Origin: Bacillus sp. FJAT-49736
GTDB taxonomy: Bacteria; Bacillota; Bacilli; Bacillales; Bacillaceae_C
Assembly (NCBI RefSeq): GCF_018343615.1
Contig: NZ_JAGYPI010000001.1
Location: 1,196,960-1,260,959, forward strand
DNA: 64,000 nt
Direction of reading: 5' to 3'
The notes beneath the pieces are model-generated. The model saw only the letters and a program-made list of their open reading frames with translations, was not told where the DNA came from and searched no databases. The position numbers and the translations under genes were made by a program. Positions 25,311 to 34,240 of the stretch are shown here, in pieces (position 1 is the first letter of the stretch; each line of letters opens with the position of its first letter).

Positions 25311-25886
25311 TTAATCTTCTAAGAATTCAACTGTATGATTGGTAAGGCTTTTGATTCTTGCTAAAGATAAAACATCATATCCTGCATCGCGAAGCTTCCT
25401 TCCACCTACCTGGAATGCCTTCTCGATAACGATTCCAATACCCACTACTTCTGCACCAGCTTGTTTTACAATAGATGCGAGTCCAAGAGCAGCTTCACCA
25501 TGAGCTAAAAAATCATCTACTATTAACACCTTATCCTCTTGTGCTATGAAGGACTTGCCGATATGAATTTCGTTTTCTATTTGTTTGGTAAAAGAGAAAA
25601 CCCTTTCGACCCAAACATCCCCCTTCATAGTCAGCGGCTTTTGCTTCTTCGCGAATACCATAGGGACTCCTAATTCCAATGCAGTTGTGAGTGCTGGTGG
25701 GATACCCGATGATTCAATCGTTAAGACTTTTGTTATTCCTTTACTTCCAAAATAAGATGCAAATTCTTTTCCCATTTCCATTGTTAATTCCGGATCTACT
25801 TGATGATTAAGAAAGGAATCTACTTTTAACACACCATCCGAAATAACTCGACCTTCTGTTCTAATTCTTTCCTTCAGACTTTTCAT
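25311..25886 (-). CDS. xpt: Xanthine phosphoribosyltransferase
   Basis: ATG 25886 has GGAGGTG upstream; an ATG 15 bases further out would place this RBS inside the gene. The 191 residues compare with 194 in B. subtilis Xpt. The N-terminus ([32 protein letters not shown]) and the PRPP-binding loop [13 protein letters not shown] are typical. The enzyme makes XMP from xanthine and PRPP in purine salvage. First gene of the xpt-pbuX operon under the purine riboswitch. Confidence 0.95.
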   Translation of the reverse strand: MKSLKERIRTEGRVISDGVLKVDSFLNHQVDPELTMEMGKEFASYFGSKGITKVLTIESSGIPPALTTALELGVPMVFAKKQKPLTMKGDVWVERVFSFTKQIENEIHIGKSFIAQEDKVLIVDDFLAHGEAALGLASIVKQAGAEVVGIGIVIEKAFQVGGRKLRDAGYDVLSLARIKSLTNHTVEFLED

Positions 25887-25902
25887 GTTGCACCTCCACA
25901 AA

Positions 25903-25959
25903 AAATAAAAAACCCCGCATGAAACCTTTTACAAGTGAAAAGTTCCATACGGGGTTTTA
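25903..25959 (-). terminator. Riboswitch-controlled terminator before xpt
   Basis: The stem AAAACCCCG...CGGGGTTTT pairs across about 57 bases and runs into a T tract, ending 17 bases before the xpt start. It is the off state of the purine riboswitch. Confidence 0.88.
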
Positions 25960-25982
25960 CTCCACGTAAATATAAACTTTCA

Positions 25983-26049
25983 CTCGTAGTCGGCTCATTT
26001 ACGGCGAGCCGGTAGAAACTTGCAGACCATATCTCTGCGATTATACGAG
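25983..26049 (-). promoter_or_regulatory. Purine (guanine-class) riboswitch aptamer
   Basis: Read on the minus strand: P1 CTCGTA with TACGAG, the core TATAATCGC, P2 GCAGA/TCTGC, the invariant AAGTTTCTACCGG, P3 CCGGCTC/GAGCCG and the closing GACTACGAG. The key base in the last block is C (GACTA, not GATTA), which defines guanine/hypoxanthine and not adenine recognition. Loops TATGG and CCGTAAAT are the kissing loops. Confidence 0.95.
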
Positions 26050-26073
26050 ATGAAACATTCGTGTTTTTTGAAT

Positions 26074-26102
26074 AGTATAAGCCAATTATTTTATTTTGAA
26101 AA
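26074..26102 (-). promoter_or_regulatory. Promoter of the xpt-pbuX leader
   Basis: On the minus strand TTTTCA (26102-26097), 17 bases, TATACT (26079-26074). Transcription would start near 26067, about 18 bases before the aptamer. Confidence 0.5.
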
Positions 26103-26257
26103 GAGTTTTTTCTTTTAAAAGCGAATTTTAAAGATTAAATTTTATGTAATATAAGGAAAATTTTCTTTTTAAGTGTATTTGCTTTTATATTGATTTCCGC
26201 TTCTTTTTCCATAATACTAAAATTATTAGAAGGGTAGGCTTACAGGAGGTTTCTAAG

Positions 26258-27175
26258 TTGAAAAGGACAAGGTACACTAATCCAGATGGAGATAGGAATT
26301 TAAATTCCTTTAAAAAACTAATGCGTTGGCAAAAGGAACGCCGTAAAAAAACAAAGGATTTATCCTATACCATACCGCAGGCTGCAGATAAAATGGAAGC
26401 CTATTTGAGGAGGAATAGAGAGGACTGTACGATCACTTGGATAGGACATTCTTCCTTTCTTATTCAATTGAACGGATTAAATATTGTAACAGATATTGTA
26501 TGGGCAAGGAGGATGGGAATGGAGGTTCGATTATCAGAACCTGGGCTGTCTCCTGAACATATGCCTGAAATTGATGTTGTTCTCATCTCCCATAGTCATT
26601 ATGATCATTTAGACATACCTTCTTTAAAGAAGCTAAAAGGGAATCCTATATATTTAGTTCCTATCGGTTTAAAGCGTTATTTTGAAAAAAAGAAATTTAC
26701 TCCTGTTAAGGAATTTGCATGGTGGGAAAGTATCTCTATACAAGAAGTTCATTTTACATTTGTTCCTGCTAGACATTGGACAAGAAGAACCTTAACCGAC
26801 ACGAATACTTCTCATTGGGGTGGATGGATGATAGAAGGGAATGAGAAGACCATCTATTTTGCAGGGGATAGTGGCTATTTCGATGGATTCAAGGAAATAG
26901 GTGGAAAGTTTTCCATTGATTATGCCTTAATACCTATTGGAGCGTATGAACCGGAGTGGTTTATGGCACCGCAGCATATTAATCCGGAAGAAGCTGTTCA
27001 AGTATTTTTGGATGTGAAAGCGAAATCCTTTATCCCAATGCATTATGGTGCATTCCGTCTGGCGGATGACACTCCAAAAGAGGCAATAGATCGTCTGATG
27101 AATGCTTGGGAAAAGGAAGGTATAGAAAAATCACATTTGTTATTTTTACAATTAGGAGAAACATTAGAGTGTTGA
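26258..27175 (+). CDS. MBL-fold metal-dependent hydrolase (NAPE-PLD-like)
   Basis: TTG 26258 follows AGGAGGT and gives 305 residues. The metallo-beta-lactamase fold is shown by ITWIGHSSFLIQLNGLNIVT, the metal motif SHSHYDHLD, a second His (RHWTRR), FAGDSGYFDGF with its bridging Asp, and MHYGAF with the last His ligand. The length, the early HSSF and the late PMHYGAF are those of the RomA/YtnP-unlike, N-acyl-phosphatidylethanolamine-phospholipase-D-like branch of bacterial MBL proteins. It probably hydrolyses a phosphodiester or a lipid substrate. There is no signal peptide. Confidence 0.87.
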   Translation: MKRTRYTNPDGDRNLNSFKKLMRWQKERRKKTKDLSYTIPQAADKMEAYLRRNREDCTITWIGHSSFLIQLNGLNIVTDIVWARRMGMEVRLSEPGLSPEHMPEIDVVLISHSHYDHLDIPSLKKLKGNPIYLVPIGLKRYFEKKKFTPVKEFAWWESISIQEVHFTFVPARHWTRRTLTDTNTSHWGGWMIEGNEKTIYFAGDSGYFDGFKEIGGKFSIDYALIPIGAYEPEWFMAPQHINPEEAVQVFLDVKAKSFIPMHYGAFRLADDTPKEAIDRLMNAWEKEGIEKSHLLFLQLGETLEC

Positions 27176-27302
27176 TGAATTAATTATCAGAAAAGTAGAA
27201 CTTTATTATGAAAGCGCCTTCGACTATATTTAATACCCCTAATAATAATTTTAAGGAATATAATAAGAAAAGGCGGTTGAAGTACAAAAAACCGATTTTT
27301 AA

Positions 27303-27450
27303 TTTGTTGCTTTTCGAATTTATTTATAAATCCTAATATAGTCTTAGCTCCAGGCATTTTTTCTTAAGAACACAATGAATTCATCACCAAAGATTTGCTA
27401 GATGATAAGATTTTTTTCTGCAAAAGCAACAAAACTTAAGAAAAAAGCCT
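27303..27450 (+). repeat. Two interleaved inverted repeats upstream of an MFS gene
   Basis: Arm A TTGTTGCTTTT (27304-27314) is complementary to AAAAGCAACAA (27422-27432), 11 bp perfect. Arm B AGGCATTTTTTCTTAAG (27352-27368) is complementary to CTTAAGAAAAAAGCCT (27435-27450), with one unpaired base. The order is A, B, A', B', so both cannot form as simple hairpins at once without a pseudoknot. They lie 30 bases before the start of the transporter gene. Confidence 0.6.
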
Positions 27451-27480
27451 AAGAGAAAAAGACAACAGGAGAAGAGAACA

Positions 27481-28758
27481 TTGGATAAACAAAATAGCAG
27501 GTACAGATGGGTTGTTTTTTCTGCTGTATTATTTTCTTATTTTATAATTGTTAGTCAAAGAACGGCGCCTGGTCTTATAACAGACCAATTAATGAAGGAG
27601 TTTCATATTACTGCTGCAACCTTAGGAATACTTACGAGCATTCAATTTCTAGCATATGCCGGCTTGCAAATACCGATTGGTATATTGTCTGACCGTTTTG
27701 GCCCTAATCGTTTTCTAATTGCCGGTACATTATTGAATGGTATTGGGACTTTGATATATAGTGTTGCACCAAATGAGGGCATCTTATTTATTTCCAGACT
27801 TTTGGTGGGAACAGGGGATGCGACCATTTGGGTAAACCTCGTATTAATATTGAGTCAATGGTTTAAAGTAAATGAGTTTGTAGGCTTGCTTGGTTGGGCA
27901 GGGATGACAGGGAGCCTCGGATCTATTATGGCTACTGTTCCATTTTCCAGTTTAATCGCCAGTTTTGGTTGGCGGAAGCCGTTTTTTTCATTTGGAATCG
28001 TCCTTATTATCATTGGGATACTGCTTTATATTGTCTTGGTTCAAAAACCAAGTAAATGGAATATCCAAGAAAAAGCCCCTGTTAAAACTATAAAGAGGGA
28101 AAAAACACTTACCATTTTACGAAGGCTTTTTACTACACGCCAAGCATGGGCAACCTTCCTGTGCCATTTTGGGATTGTTGGTACATACGTTGGCTTTATC
28201 GGATCATGGGCAGTTCCGTATGGAATGAGTGTATATGGTATGTCCCGTTCTAGTGCCAGCCAATTGATTATGATTGGACTAATTGGTGCGATAATTGGCG
28301 GACCGCTTACTACTTGGATGTCTAGCCGTATAGGCTCGAATAAAAAGCCTTATATTGTTGTGCAAATGGTTATTTTTTTAAGTTGGTTTTCGTTTCTATT
28401 GTTCAATGGAAGGCCTCCGTACTACATGCTGATAATTCTCTTTTTAATTATTGGCTACGGAAATGGAGCAAGTGCCTTAACGTTTGCGGTTGTCAGAAAA
28501 TCGTTTGATATACGGGAGGTAGGAGTCGTTTCGGGGTTTGCCAATACTGGCGGATTTTTAAGTGCCGTGCTGCTTCCAAGTATTTTCGGAAAAGTACTGG
28601 ATCATTTTCATCATGCACCGAGCACAACAGGATATCATTACGGCTTCATTATCCCAGTTTTCTTTTCTTTATTTGCTATTTTGGGTGGTATCTTAATCAA
28701 AGAATCTTCTAAAGAAATAAAGCAAGGCGAAGCAGCGTTGGAGTCGAAACAAATGTAA
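27481..28758 (+). CDS. Major facilitator superfamily transporter
   Basis: TTG 27481 with AGGAGAAGAG upstream gives 425 residues and 12 predicted membrane helices. The first half has the MFS loop 2-3 signature as GILSDRFGPNRFLIAGTLLN. The second half has a repeat-like TWMSSRIGSNKKPYIVVQMV. The early phrase FIIVSQRTAPGLITDQLMKE is typical of the sugar/nitrate-like anion-cation symporter branch of MFS rather than of drug exporters. The substrate is unknown. The interleaved repeats at 27303-27450 form its leader. Confidence 0.87.
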   Translation: MDKQNSRYRWVVFSAVLFSYFIIVSQRTAPGLITDQLMKEFHITAATLGILTSIQFLAYAGLQIPIGILSDRFGPNRFLIAGTLLNGIGTLIYSVAPNEGILFISRLLVGTGDATIWVNLVLILSQWFKVNEFVGLLGWAGMTGSLGSIMATVPFSSLIASFGWRKPFFSFGIVLIIIGILLYIVLVQKPSKWNIQEKAPVKTIKREKTLTILRRLFTTRQAWATFLCHFGIVGTYVGFIGSWAVPYGMSVYGMSRSSASQLIMIGLIGAIIGGPLTTWMSSRIGSNKKPYIVVQMVIFLSWFSFLLFNGRPPYYMLIILFLIIGYGNGASALTFAVVRKSFDIREVGVVSGFANTGGFLSAVLLPSIFGKVLDHFHHAPSTTGYHYGFIIPVFFSLFAILGGILIKESSKEIKQGEAALESKQM

Positions 28759-28834
28759 AGGAAACACAATTTTTTGGATGCGACATCTATAATTTTCGTC
28801 CAATTTGATGGAAATTCACCACATTACAATCACC

Positions 28835-28864
28835 AAAAGAGCTTGGAGAATTCCAAGCTCTTTT
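28835..28864. terminator. Bidirectional intrinsic terminator
   Basis: AAAAGAGCTTGGA (28835-28847) and TCCAAGCTCTTTT (28852-28864) form a perfect 13-bp stem between two convergent genes, with A and T tracts on both sides. Confidence 0.85.
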
Positions 28865-28901
28865 CAATAAAAGCCCAATATAATGGCTTAACTTGTCTTT
28901 C

Positions 28902-29462
28902 CTATTTGGCTTTTGCAGAATGAAAGATTTCCTGCAAATCATTAAAATCAAAACGTGTTATTCCTGAAATCTTTCCTTGATCATTGAGAGTCATATATCC
29001 AGTGATGGTAGAAGTGTTTGTTTTGCCATCTTTAGAGCATTCTACCTCAGCTTTAAAGGTATAAGAATTAAATTTGCTATTTTCCAATTGTACATCCATA
29101 TTTGTTGGTTTTAATTCATACCCAGCAGAATGTGCAGGCAATAGAACAGCAAACCCTAGATTGGTATTAACGAATTTTTCAAAGTACTCGTTTGCTATAA
29201 GACTCCCATATGTCTCTTTCAAATATTGATTTTGTGCCGGTATATCATCTGAATTAAGTATCTCTTTTAGTTCGTTCGTAGTGGTTAATTCTCTTTCCAA
29301 GAATGTTTTAATTGTCTTCACGTTTTTTGAATTAGTTTTCGAAGAAACGGTAGATGTGTTCTCACCTTTGTCTTTCGAAGTAGTAAGATTGGAACTCGAA
29401 CAACCTGCAAATAAAATTAGTGCAGATGTTAAAATCACCAATTTAATGAAAAGCCCTTTCAT
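28902..29462 (-). CDS. Predicted lipoprotein, 186 aa
   Basis: ATG 29462 follows AAGGGGGG; a further upstream ATG has no RBS. The signal sequence MKGLFIKLVILTSALILFAG ends at Cys in the lipobox FAGC, so the mature protein should be lipid-anchored on the outer face of the membrane. A Ser/Thr/Lys-rich linker of about 30 residues follows. The rest (FLERELTTTNELKEILNSDD, ITGYMTLNDQGKISGITRFD) has no recognised family but resembles small Bacillus lipoproteins with a cystatin-like beta sheet. It is convergent with the MFS gene. Confidence 0.75.
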   Translation of the reverse strand: MKGLFIKLVILTSALILFAGCSSSNLTTSKDKGENTSTVSSKTNSKNVKTIKTFLERELTTTNELKEILNSDDIPAQNQYLKETYGSLIANEYFEKFVNTNLGFAVLLPAHSAGYELKPTNMDVQLENSKFNSYTFKAEVECSKDGKTNTSTITGYMTLNDQGKISGITRFDFNDLQEIFHSAKAK

Positions 29463-29779
29463 AAAAGCCCCCCTTAGCATGAAGTATTTGATTATTTACG
29501 AAAATGTTTTCATACCTTTATTCCATTTCAAAACGCAAATTCAGAAAATTCAATCCCATAATAATGTTAACATATAAATCCATTTCCATAAATAGTATCA
29601 TCCTTTAAAGCGTATCATTTATTCCAACTTTTAGGGGTCATCACTCTTGGCAATTGATATTGTCCAAACAATACTTGCTTTCTTTGTTGATTAATTTATA
29701 CGCATTTGGAGCAACATACATTTGAAATAGTGCTTTCTTTCATAATTTGCAATTCGGTAATAAATGTGATTTTCCTATG
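29463..29779 (+). other. Divergent intergenic region with a possible IS-end relic
   Basis: About 300 bases without a supported gene. The string TTCCAACTTTTAGGGGTCA (29621-29639) resembles one end of an IS3-family element and recalls the palindrome at 23363-23400. No transposase reading frame is visible. Confidence 0.35.
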
Positions 29780-29837
29780 TTGACAAGATGAGAAAACGGG
29801 AGTATAGTTACCCATGTTAATTGTTACCCAAGGTAAC
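29780..29837 (+). promoter_or_regulatory. Promoter and MarR operator before marR-MFS operon
   Basis: TTGACA (29780-29785), 17 bases, TATAGT (29803-29808) is a near-consensus promoter. The perfect palindrome GTTACC-CAA-GGTAAC lies at 29823-29837, at about +8 to +22, and a second half-site-like GTTACCCATGTTAA (29807-29820) covers the start point. Binding here would block transcription of the MarR gene and its transporter. Confidence 0.75.
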
Positions 29838-29858
29838 TAAAGTAGGGGGGGGCATTTC

Positions 29859-30290
29859 GTGCAAGGTTTTATTCAGCGTTTTATCCGATTATATAGACCG
29901 CTTATTAGTGAGTTAAATGAATTATTAAGTGAATATGATCTTTCCTATTCTTTATGGCAAATTATTTTTTATGTAAAAAATAACGGGAGCTCCACATTAG
30001 TGGATATTTCCAATTATTTTCATGTTGAAAAGCCATCCATTACCAGGACAGTCCAACGTTTAGAAGAAAAGGAATTGGTCAAACAAATTCCTGGCAAGGA
30101 CAGGAGAGAAAAAATTATTCAATTGACAGAGCAAGGGGAGGAGATCTACCAACTTTGCCGTCAGAGAATAACAGAGCTCGAAGCTGGAATGATGAATGGC
30201 ATTTCGAACGAAGAGCAAACGGTAACCTATAACACGTTGCCAAAAATAAGAGAAAATATTCTTAACAAAGAAGGGAACAACATTGAGTAA
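29859..30290 (+). CDS. MarR family transcriptional regulator
   Basis: GTG 29859 follows a G8 run (29845-29852) and gives 143 residues. The winged helix is visible: LVDISNYFHVEKPSITRTVQ (recognition helix) and LEEKELVKQIPGKDRREKII with the conserved DxR wing. N- and C-terminal helices form the dimer. It most likely represses itself and the MFS gene that overlaps its end by 8 bases, through the palindrome at 29823-29837. Phenolic compounds or antibiotics are usual MarR effectors, but the effector here is unknown. Confidence 0.92.
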   Translation: MQGFIQRFIRLYRPLISELNELLSEYDLSYSLWQIIFYVKNNGSSTLVDISNYFHVEKPSITRTVQRLEEKELVKQIPGKDRREKIIQLTEQGEEIYQLCRQRITELEAGMMNGISNEEQTVTYNTLPKIRENILNKEGNNIE

Positions 30291-31485
30291 ACCAAAGCTA
30301 TGGACAAAAGATTTTTTAATTGTCTCGCTATCAAACTTTTTTCTGTATTTTACATTTTATCTATTAATCGCCACCATCACGGTATATGCAACGAATAATT
30401 TTAATGCATCACCAAGTGTTGCCGGTTTAGTATCCGGTATTTTCGTTATCGGTACATTGATTGCTCGTTTGTTTGCAGGAAAATATATTGAACAACTAGG
30501 TCGAAAAAATCTTTTATATTTTGGTTTAATTTTTGTTTTAATCACAACGCTATTATATTTTATTGCAAACAGCTTAACTTTTCTGTTAATCATACGTTTT
30601 ATCAATGGGGCAGCATTGGGAATTGCGTCAACTGCGACAGGAACCATTGTTTCTAGTATTATTCCAAATGAAAGACGAGGGGAAGGTACTGGTTATTATG
30701 CCTTAAGTACGACTTTAGCTGCTGCTTTTGGTCCGTTTTTAGGAATGTTTATAAGTGAGCATATTGGATTTAATATGAACTTTACAGTCTGCTCTGTGCT
30801 TTTAGCATTAAGCTTAGTTGCAGCCTTCTTTTTAAAGGTACCAAAAATAGAAATATCCAAGGAACAGCTGCAGCAAATGAAAAACTTTTCGTTACGTAAC
30901 TTTTTTGAAGCAAAAGCCATTCCTATTTCCATTATGAGTATTTTAGTTGGTTTAGGCTATTCCAGTGTACTTGCATTCCTAACATCCTTCGCACAGCAAA
31001 TACATTTAGTAGACATTGCTAGCTTTTTCTTTATTATCTATGCCATTGCAATCCTTGTTTCAAGACCATTTACAGGAAGATGGTTTGATACAAAAGGGGA
31101 GAATATTGTCATGTATCCTTCCTTTATTGCATTGGCACTTGGATTATTTGTTTTAAGCCAGGCAAGTGCAGGTTATTTCATCATTATCGCTGGAATATTT
31201 ATCGGTTTAGGATACGGTACGTTTATTTCAAGTGCACAGGCTATTGCCATTAAAGTATCGCCACGCCATCGCATGGGATTAGCAACTTCGACCTTCTATA
31301 TGTTCATGGACGCTGGAATTGGGATTGGACCATTTATTTTAGGGTGCCTGGTACCATCCGTTGGTTATCGTGGTGTGTATGAATATATGGGTGTACTCCT
31401 ATTAATTTGTGTATTTTTATATTATATTTTACACGGAAGAAAAGCTTCTAACGGTAATCAAGGAGAGGCTGTTGTAAATAAATAG
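30283..31485 (+). CDS. MFS drug-efflux-type transporter
   Basis: TTG 30283 overlaps the marR stop; AAGAAGGGAA lies upstream. The 400 residues contain 12 predicted helices, the loop 2-3 motif FAGKYIEQLGRKNLLYFG, and ALGIASTATGTIVSSIIPNE with a helix-5 motif-C-like run (YYALSTTLAAAFGPFLGMFI), which marks proton-coupled drug antiporters. It resembles the B. subtilis YwoG/YfmO size class. Its control by MarR supports an export role. Confidence 0.9.
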   Translation: MSKPKLWTKDFLIVSLSNFFLYFTFYLLIATITVYATNNFNASPSVAGLVSGIFVIGTLIARLFAGKYIEQLGRKNLLYFGLIFVLITTLLYFIANSLTFLLIIRFINGAALGIASTATGTIVSSIIPNERRGEGTGYYALSTTLAAAFGPFLGMFISEHIGFNMNFTVCSVLLALSLVAAFFLKVPKIEISKEQLQQMKNFSLRNFFEAKAIPISIMSILVGLGYSSVLAFLTSFAQQIHLVDIASFFFIIYAIAILVSRPFTGRWFDTKGENIVMYPSFIALALGLFVLSQASAGYFIIIAGIFIGLGYGTFISSAQAIAIKVSPRHRMGLATSTFYMFMDAGIGIGPFILGCLVPSVGYRGVYEYMGVLLLICVFLYYILHGRKASNGNQGEAVVNK

Positions 31486-31503
31486 AATTAGTTTTGACCA
31501 TTG

Positions 31504-31537
31504 AGAACATTTGACTTGATCAAGTGTTCTTTTTTTG
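31504..31537 (+). terminator. Intrinsic terminator of the marR operon
   Basis: AGAACA (31504-31509) pairs with TGTTCT (31525-31530), extended by a partly paired inner stem, followed by TTTTTTT. Confidence 0.75.
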
Positions 31538-31611
31538 AAACTTGAATCGAGTTTTTTATAGGTTTAAGATTATTCCATGAAAAAATTATAAACCTGGTGA
31601 GGAGCTCTTGA

Positions 31612-32874
31612 ATGCGAAAAGTAATTTTACCCTTTATGATAGTTCTAATCGGGATTATGGCATATCTAAATTTTAACTTGGATAGTTTTTCTAAGAAAAA
31701 CGAGAACTTAGTGTTATCTAATGGAAAAGCAGAGCAGGTTGGAGCCAATCAAGAAACGTTATCAGGGATAGATTCGATTGTTAATAAAGCTATTAATGAT
31801 AAAGTGACGCCAGGTGCGGTTGTGCTTATAACCAAAGATGGAAAGATTATTAAAGAAACGGCCTACGGAGATGCGGAGAAATACGATAGGGGAAAAATCC
31901 TTTCTCCACCACAAAAAATGACTGTTAATACTATGTTCGATCTTGCTTCCATTACAAAAGTGATGGCCACTACCCAAGGGATAATGAAATTAGTAGAAGA
32001 GGGAAAGATTTCGGTAAAGGATAAGGTCGTAAAATACTTTCCGGAATTCGGGAAATACGGTAAATCAAAGATTACGTTAGAAGATCTTTTAACTCATTCT
32101 TCTGGTCTACCTGGCTGGGAGCCCGCCTATTTATATGTAAATAATTCCTCTCAAATGCTGAAATACATTAATAATATGAAATTAGCCTATAAAACAGGGA
32201 CCGATCGTGTATACAGCGATTTTAATTTTATGGTTCTCGGATATATTATTGAAAAAGTAACCCATACTTCCTTAGACAATTATGTGAAATCGACCATTTA
32301 TCAACCACTTGGAGTAGATAGAACGATGTTTAATCCTAAGCAAAAGGGAATGAAGGATATTGCTGCGACTTCATGGGGAAATCCTTATGATTATAAAGAA
32401 ACGAAGGCACTTGGAGCCAAGCAGTATACTAAATGGAGAGCTTATACATTTGTAGGTGAAGTCGAGGATGGGAACAGTTACTTTGCTAATGATGGGGTGG
32501 CAGGTCACGCCGGCCTATTTTCCACTGCTAGGGATTTGGCTGTGATGGGGCAAATACTTATTAATGGTGGTAAGTACGGAAAAAAGGATATTTTTGAAGA
32601 AAAAACAATCACCCAATTCACAACAGAGCATCGGTTTGGACAAGGCTTAGGTTGGGAAAGAAATCAGCCATTTATGGGCAAGCTTCATTCCAAGAATGCT
32701 TTCGGCCATAATGGATCCACCGGGACACAGATTATTATCGATCCGGACAATAATGTACAAATTATTGTATTAACCAATAAACTAAATAATGGTCTGCCTA
32801 AGAATGGTACTTATCCCAGCACAACAGCATTTTCCGCTAATATAGCGGATATCGTATACCAATCAATAGAATAG
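31612..32874 (+). CDS. Serine hydrolase of the beta-lactamase/PBP4* family
   Basis: The protein has 420 residues. An N-terminal signal anchor (KVILPFMIVLIGIMAYLNFN) puts the rest outside the membrane. The class C beta-lactamase fold is shown by LASITKVMATTQ (SxxK, the Ser nucleophile and Lys), YSDFN (the YxN element) and FGHNGSTGT (HxG near the third motif). The GVDRTMFNPK and HAGLFSTARDLA blocks are typical of the YbbE/PbpX esterase and peptidase group. It may act on peptidoglycan or on an ester. ATG 31612 has GAGGAG upstream. Confidence 0.88.
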   Translation: MRKVILPFMIVLIGIMAYLNFNLDSFSKKNENLVLSNGKAEQVGANQETLSGIDSIVNKAINDKVTPGAVVLITKDGKIIKETAYGDAEKYDRGKILSPPQKMTVNTMFDLASITKVMATTQGIMKLVEEGKISVKDKVVKYFPEFGKYGKSKITLEDLLTHSSGLPGWEPAYLYVNNSSQMLKYINNMKLAYKTGTDRVYSDFNFMVLGYIIEKVTHTSLDNYVKSTIYQPLGVDRTMFNPKQKGMKDIAATSWGNPYDYKETKALGAKQYTKWRAYTFVGEVEDGNSYFANDGVAGHAGLFSTARDLAVMGQILINGGKYGKKDIFEEKTITQFTTEHRFGQGLGWERNQPFMGKLHSKNAFGHNGSTGTQIIIDPDNNVQIIVLTNKLNNGLPKNGTYPSTTAFSANIADIVYQSIE

Positions 32875-32881
32875 AAAAAGA

Positions 32882-32910
32882 AGAACCTGCCAATGCAATC
32901 GGCAGGTTCT
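32882..32910. terminator. Terminator between convergent genes
   Basis: AGAACCTGCC (32882-32891) and GGCAGGTTCT (32901-32910) form a perfect 10-bp stem. The T-rich tail is on the minus-strand side. Confidence 0.75.
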
Positions 32911-33113
32911 CATACATTTGTGGTGATTGACACCATACGGTAGTTGTCTTTTGAACCAGATACCATTTGTCCGCAAATGGGACATTGTGCTCTCAACCCC
33001 TTGAAAGCGTTTACATTAAAGACCTCTAAGTTCCCGAAAGAAAAGGGTGAGCGAAACCAAGTTTTGCAATTACGATTGGTACAGCAAAGCTCCAAGATTT
33101 TATCCTCTGTCAT
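32910..33113 (-). CDS. Small zinc-ribbon protein, 67 aa
   Basis: ATG 33113 follows AAAAGGGGGTC; an earlier ATG would have no RBS. Two cysteine pairs, CCTNRNC and CPIC, separated by about 30 residues, suggest one zinc site of the rubredoxin-knuckle kind. Aromatic residues (TWFRSPFSFGNLEVFNV) lie between them. Function is unknown. Single-ribbon proteins of this size in Bacillus are often nucleic-acid- or protein-binding. It is the neighbour of the HAD gene on the same strand. Confidence 0.75.
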   Translation of the reverse strand: MTEDKILELCCTNRNCKTWFRSPFSFGNLEVFNVNAFKGLRAQCPICGQMVSGSKDNYRMVSITTNV

Positions 33114-33229
33114 TTTACTTGACCCCCTTTTTCTACTATGTATATTCAAATAAAGGGGAAAATGACAGAAAGGCAATTAATTTATTTCCAAAATGTGCAC
33201 TTATGATTCGATAAATTAGGGTACCTACA

Positions 33230-33258
33230 TAGAAAAGCCTCCTCTTACAGAGAAGGCT
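33230..33258 (-). terminator. Intrinsic terminator after HAD gene
   Basis: On the minus strand AGCCTTCTC (33258-33250) pairs with GAGGAGGCT (33244-33236), followed by TTTTC. Confidence 0.7.
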
Positions 33259-33269
33259 CGTATCTTTAG

Positions 33270-34055
33270 TTATTGTATTAGCCCAAGGCTTTTTAATCCG
33301 TTATATATCCCGGAATTGGTAACTTCCGTTGTTTTGTGCTTTGCGTAAGCAAATAAATCAGGATGTGCATTACCCATTGCAAAGCCTTCACCAACAAATT
33401 GAAGCATTTCTTTATCGTTCATACCATCTCCAAATGCTATCGCACATTCTGTAGGTATTTGAAGATGTTCTAGTATTTTTTGTACAGCAAAACCTTTGTT
33501 CACTTTATGGCGTATTACATCGTAGCAATGACGCATACCCTCCACATTTACTTGTGAAAGGTGGATGCCTTCCTGTTGATACAATTCTAATTCATGCTCC
33601 TTAAGATGGATAAGCGTTATACCTAGAATGTCATTTGCAATGGAAGGGGAATAAGGAACATTGTATTGTAGATGAAATCTTTTAATAAAATCAACCACAT
33701 AAGGTGAATCTAGATCGGTAAAAGCATTTTGTTCACTAGTATAAAATACAATCTCATGTTGATGCTGTTTTGCTATTTGAAGATAATTTTCTACTAATGA
33801 AGAATCCATTGCCTCTTTCACAATATCTTTCCCATTTAATATAGCGTAGGCGCCATTATAGCCGATATAGGAGTTAATATCTAATTCAGCTGCAATATCA
33901 GAAATTTCATGCAGAGGTCTTCCCGTTGCTAGAAAAACCTCTATTCCTTGGCGCCTAACTTCCATTATGGCTTTTTTCGTAGAAGCTTCAATTGTATCAT
34001 CTGGACGCATTATTGTACCATCAATATCTAGAAATAATATTTTGTAATGTTTCAT
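33270..34055 (-). CDS. Cof-type HAD family phosphatase
   Basis: ATG 34055 is preceded by GGAGA; an ATG 12 bases upstream overlaps this RBS. The 261 residues show HAD motif I FLDIDGTIM (nucleophile and acid Asp), motif II ATGRPL, motif III Lys (in RHKVNKGFAVQKIL) and motif IV FGDGMNDKEMLQFVG. A C2B cap lies between motifs II and III, as in Cof/YkrA proteins that dephosphorylate sugar phosphates, FMN or pyridoxal phosphate. The exact substrate is unknown. The gene is transcribed away from yeeI. Confidence 0.92.
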   Translation of the reverse strand: MKHYKILFLDIDGTIMRPDDTIEASTKKAIMEVRRQGIEVFLATGRPLHEISDIAAELDINSYIGYNGAYAILNGKDIVKEAMDSSLVENYLQIAKQHQHEIVFYTSEQNAFTDLDSPYVVDFIKRFHLQYNVPYSPSIANDILGITLIHLKEHELELYQQEGIHLSQVNVEGMRHCYDVIRHKVNKGFAVQKILEHLQIPTECAIAFGDGMNDKEMLQFVGEGFAMGNAHPDLFAYAKHKTTEVTNSGIYNGLKSLGLIQ

Positions 34056-34240
34056 GTCTGTCTCCATCTAGTTATTTTTTATCTAAAATCATTTTATCAT
34101 AAAAGCATTTTAAGTACCTTTCAAGTGCATCCACATAGTATGTCCTACAAACCCATATGAAGTAGCGATAAAGCAAACAAATTGCCTTCTTATCTTATTC
34201 CAATTAATACAAATTATTTTCTGTAACGATGCATAACCAC
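34056..34240 (+). other. Divergent gap between HAD gene and yeeI promoter
   Basis: The gap between the two gene starts is 305 bases. I see no gene in it besides the yeeI promoter that follows. Confidence 0.5.

Noticed and set aside
32944-33153. Plus-strand frame over the zinc-ribbon gene
   Set aside because: The minus strand has the RBS and two cysteine pairs of a zinc ribbon; the plus frame has neither.
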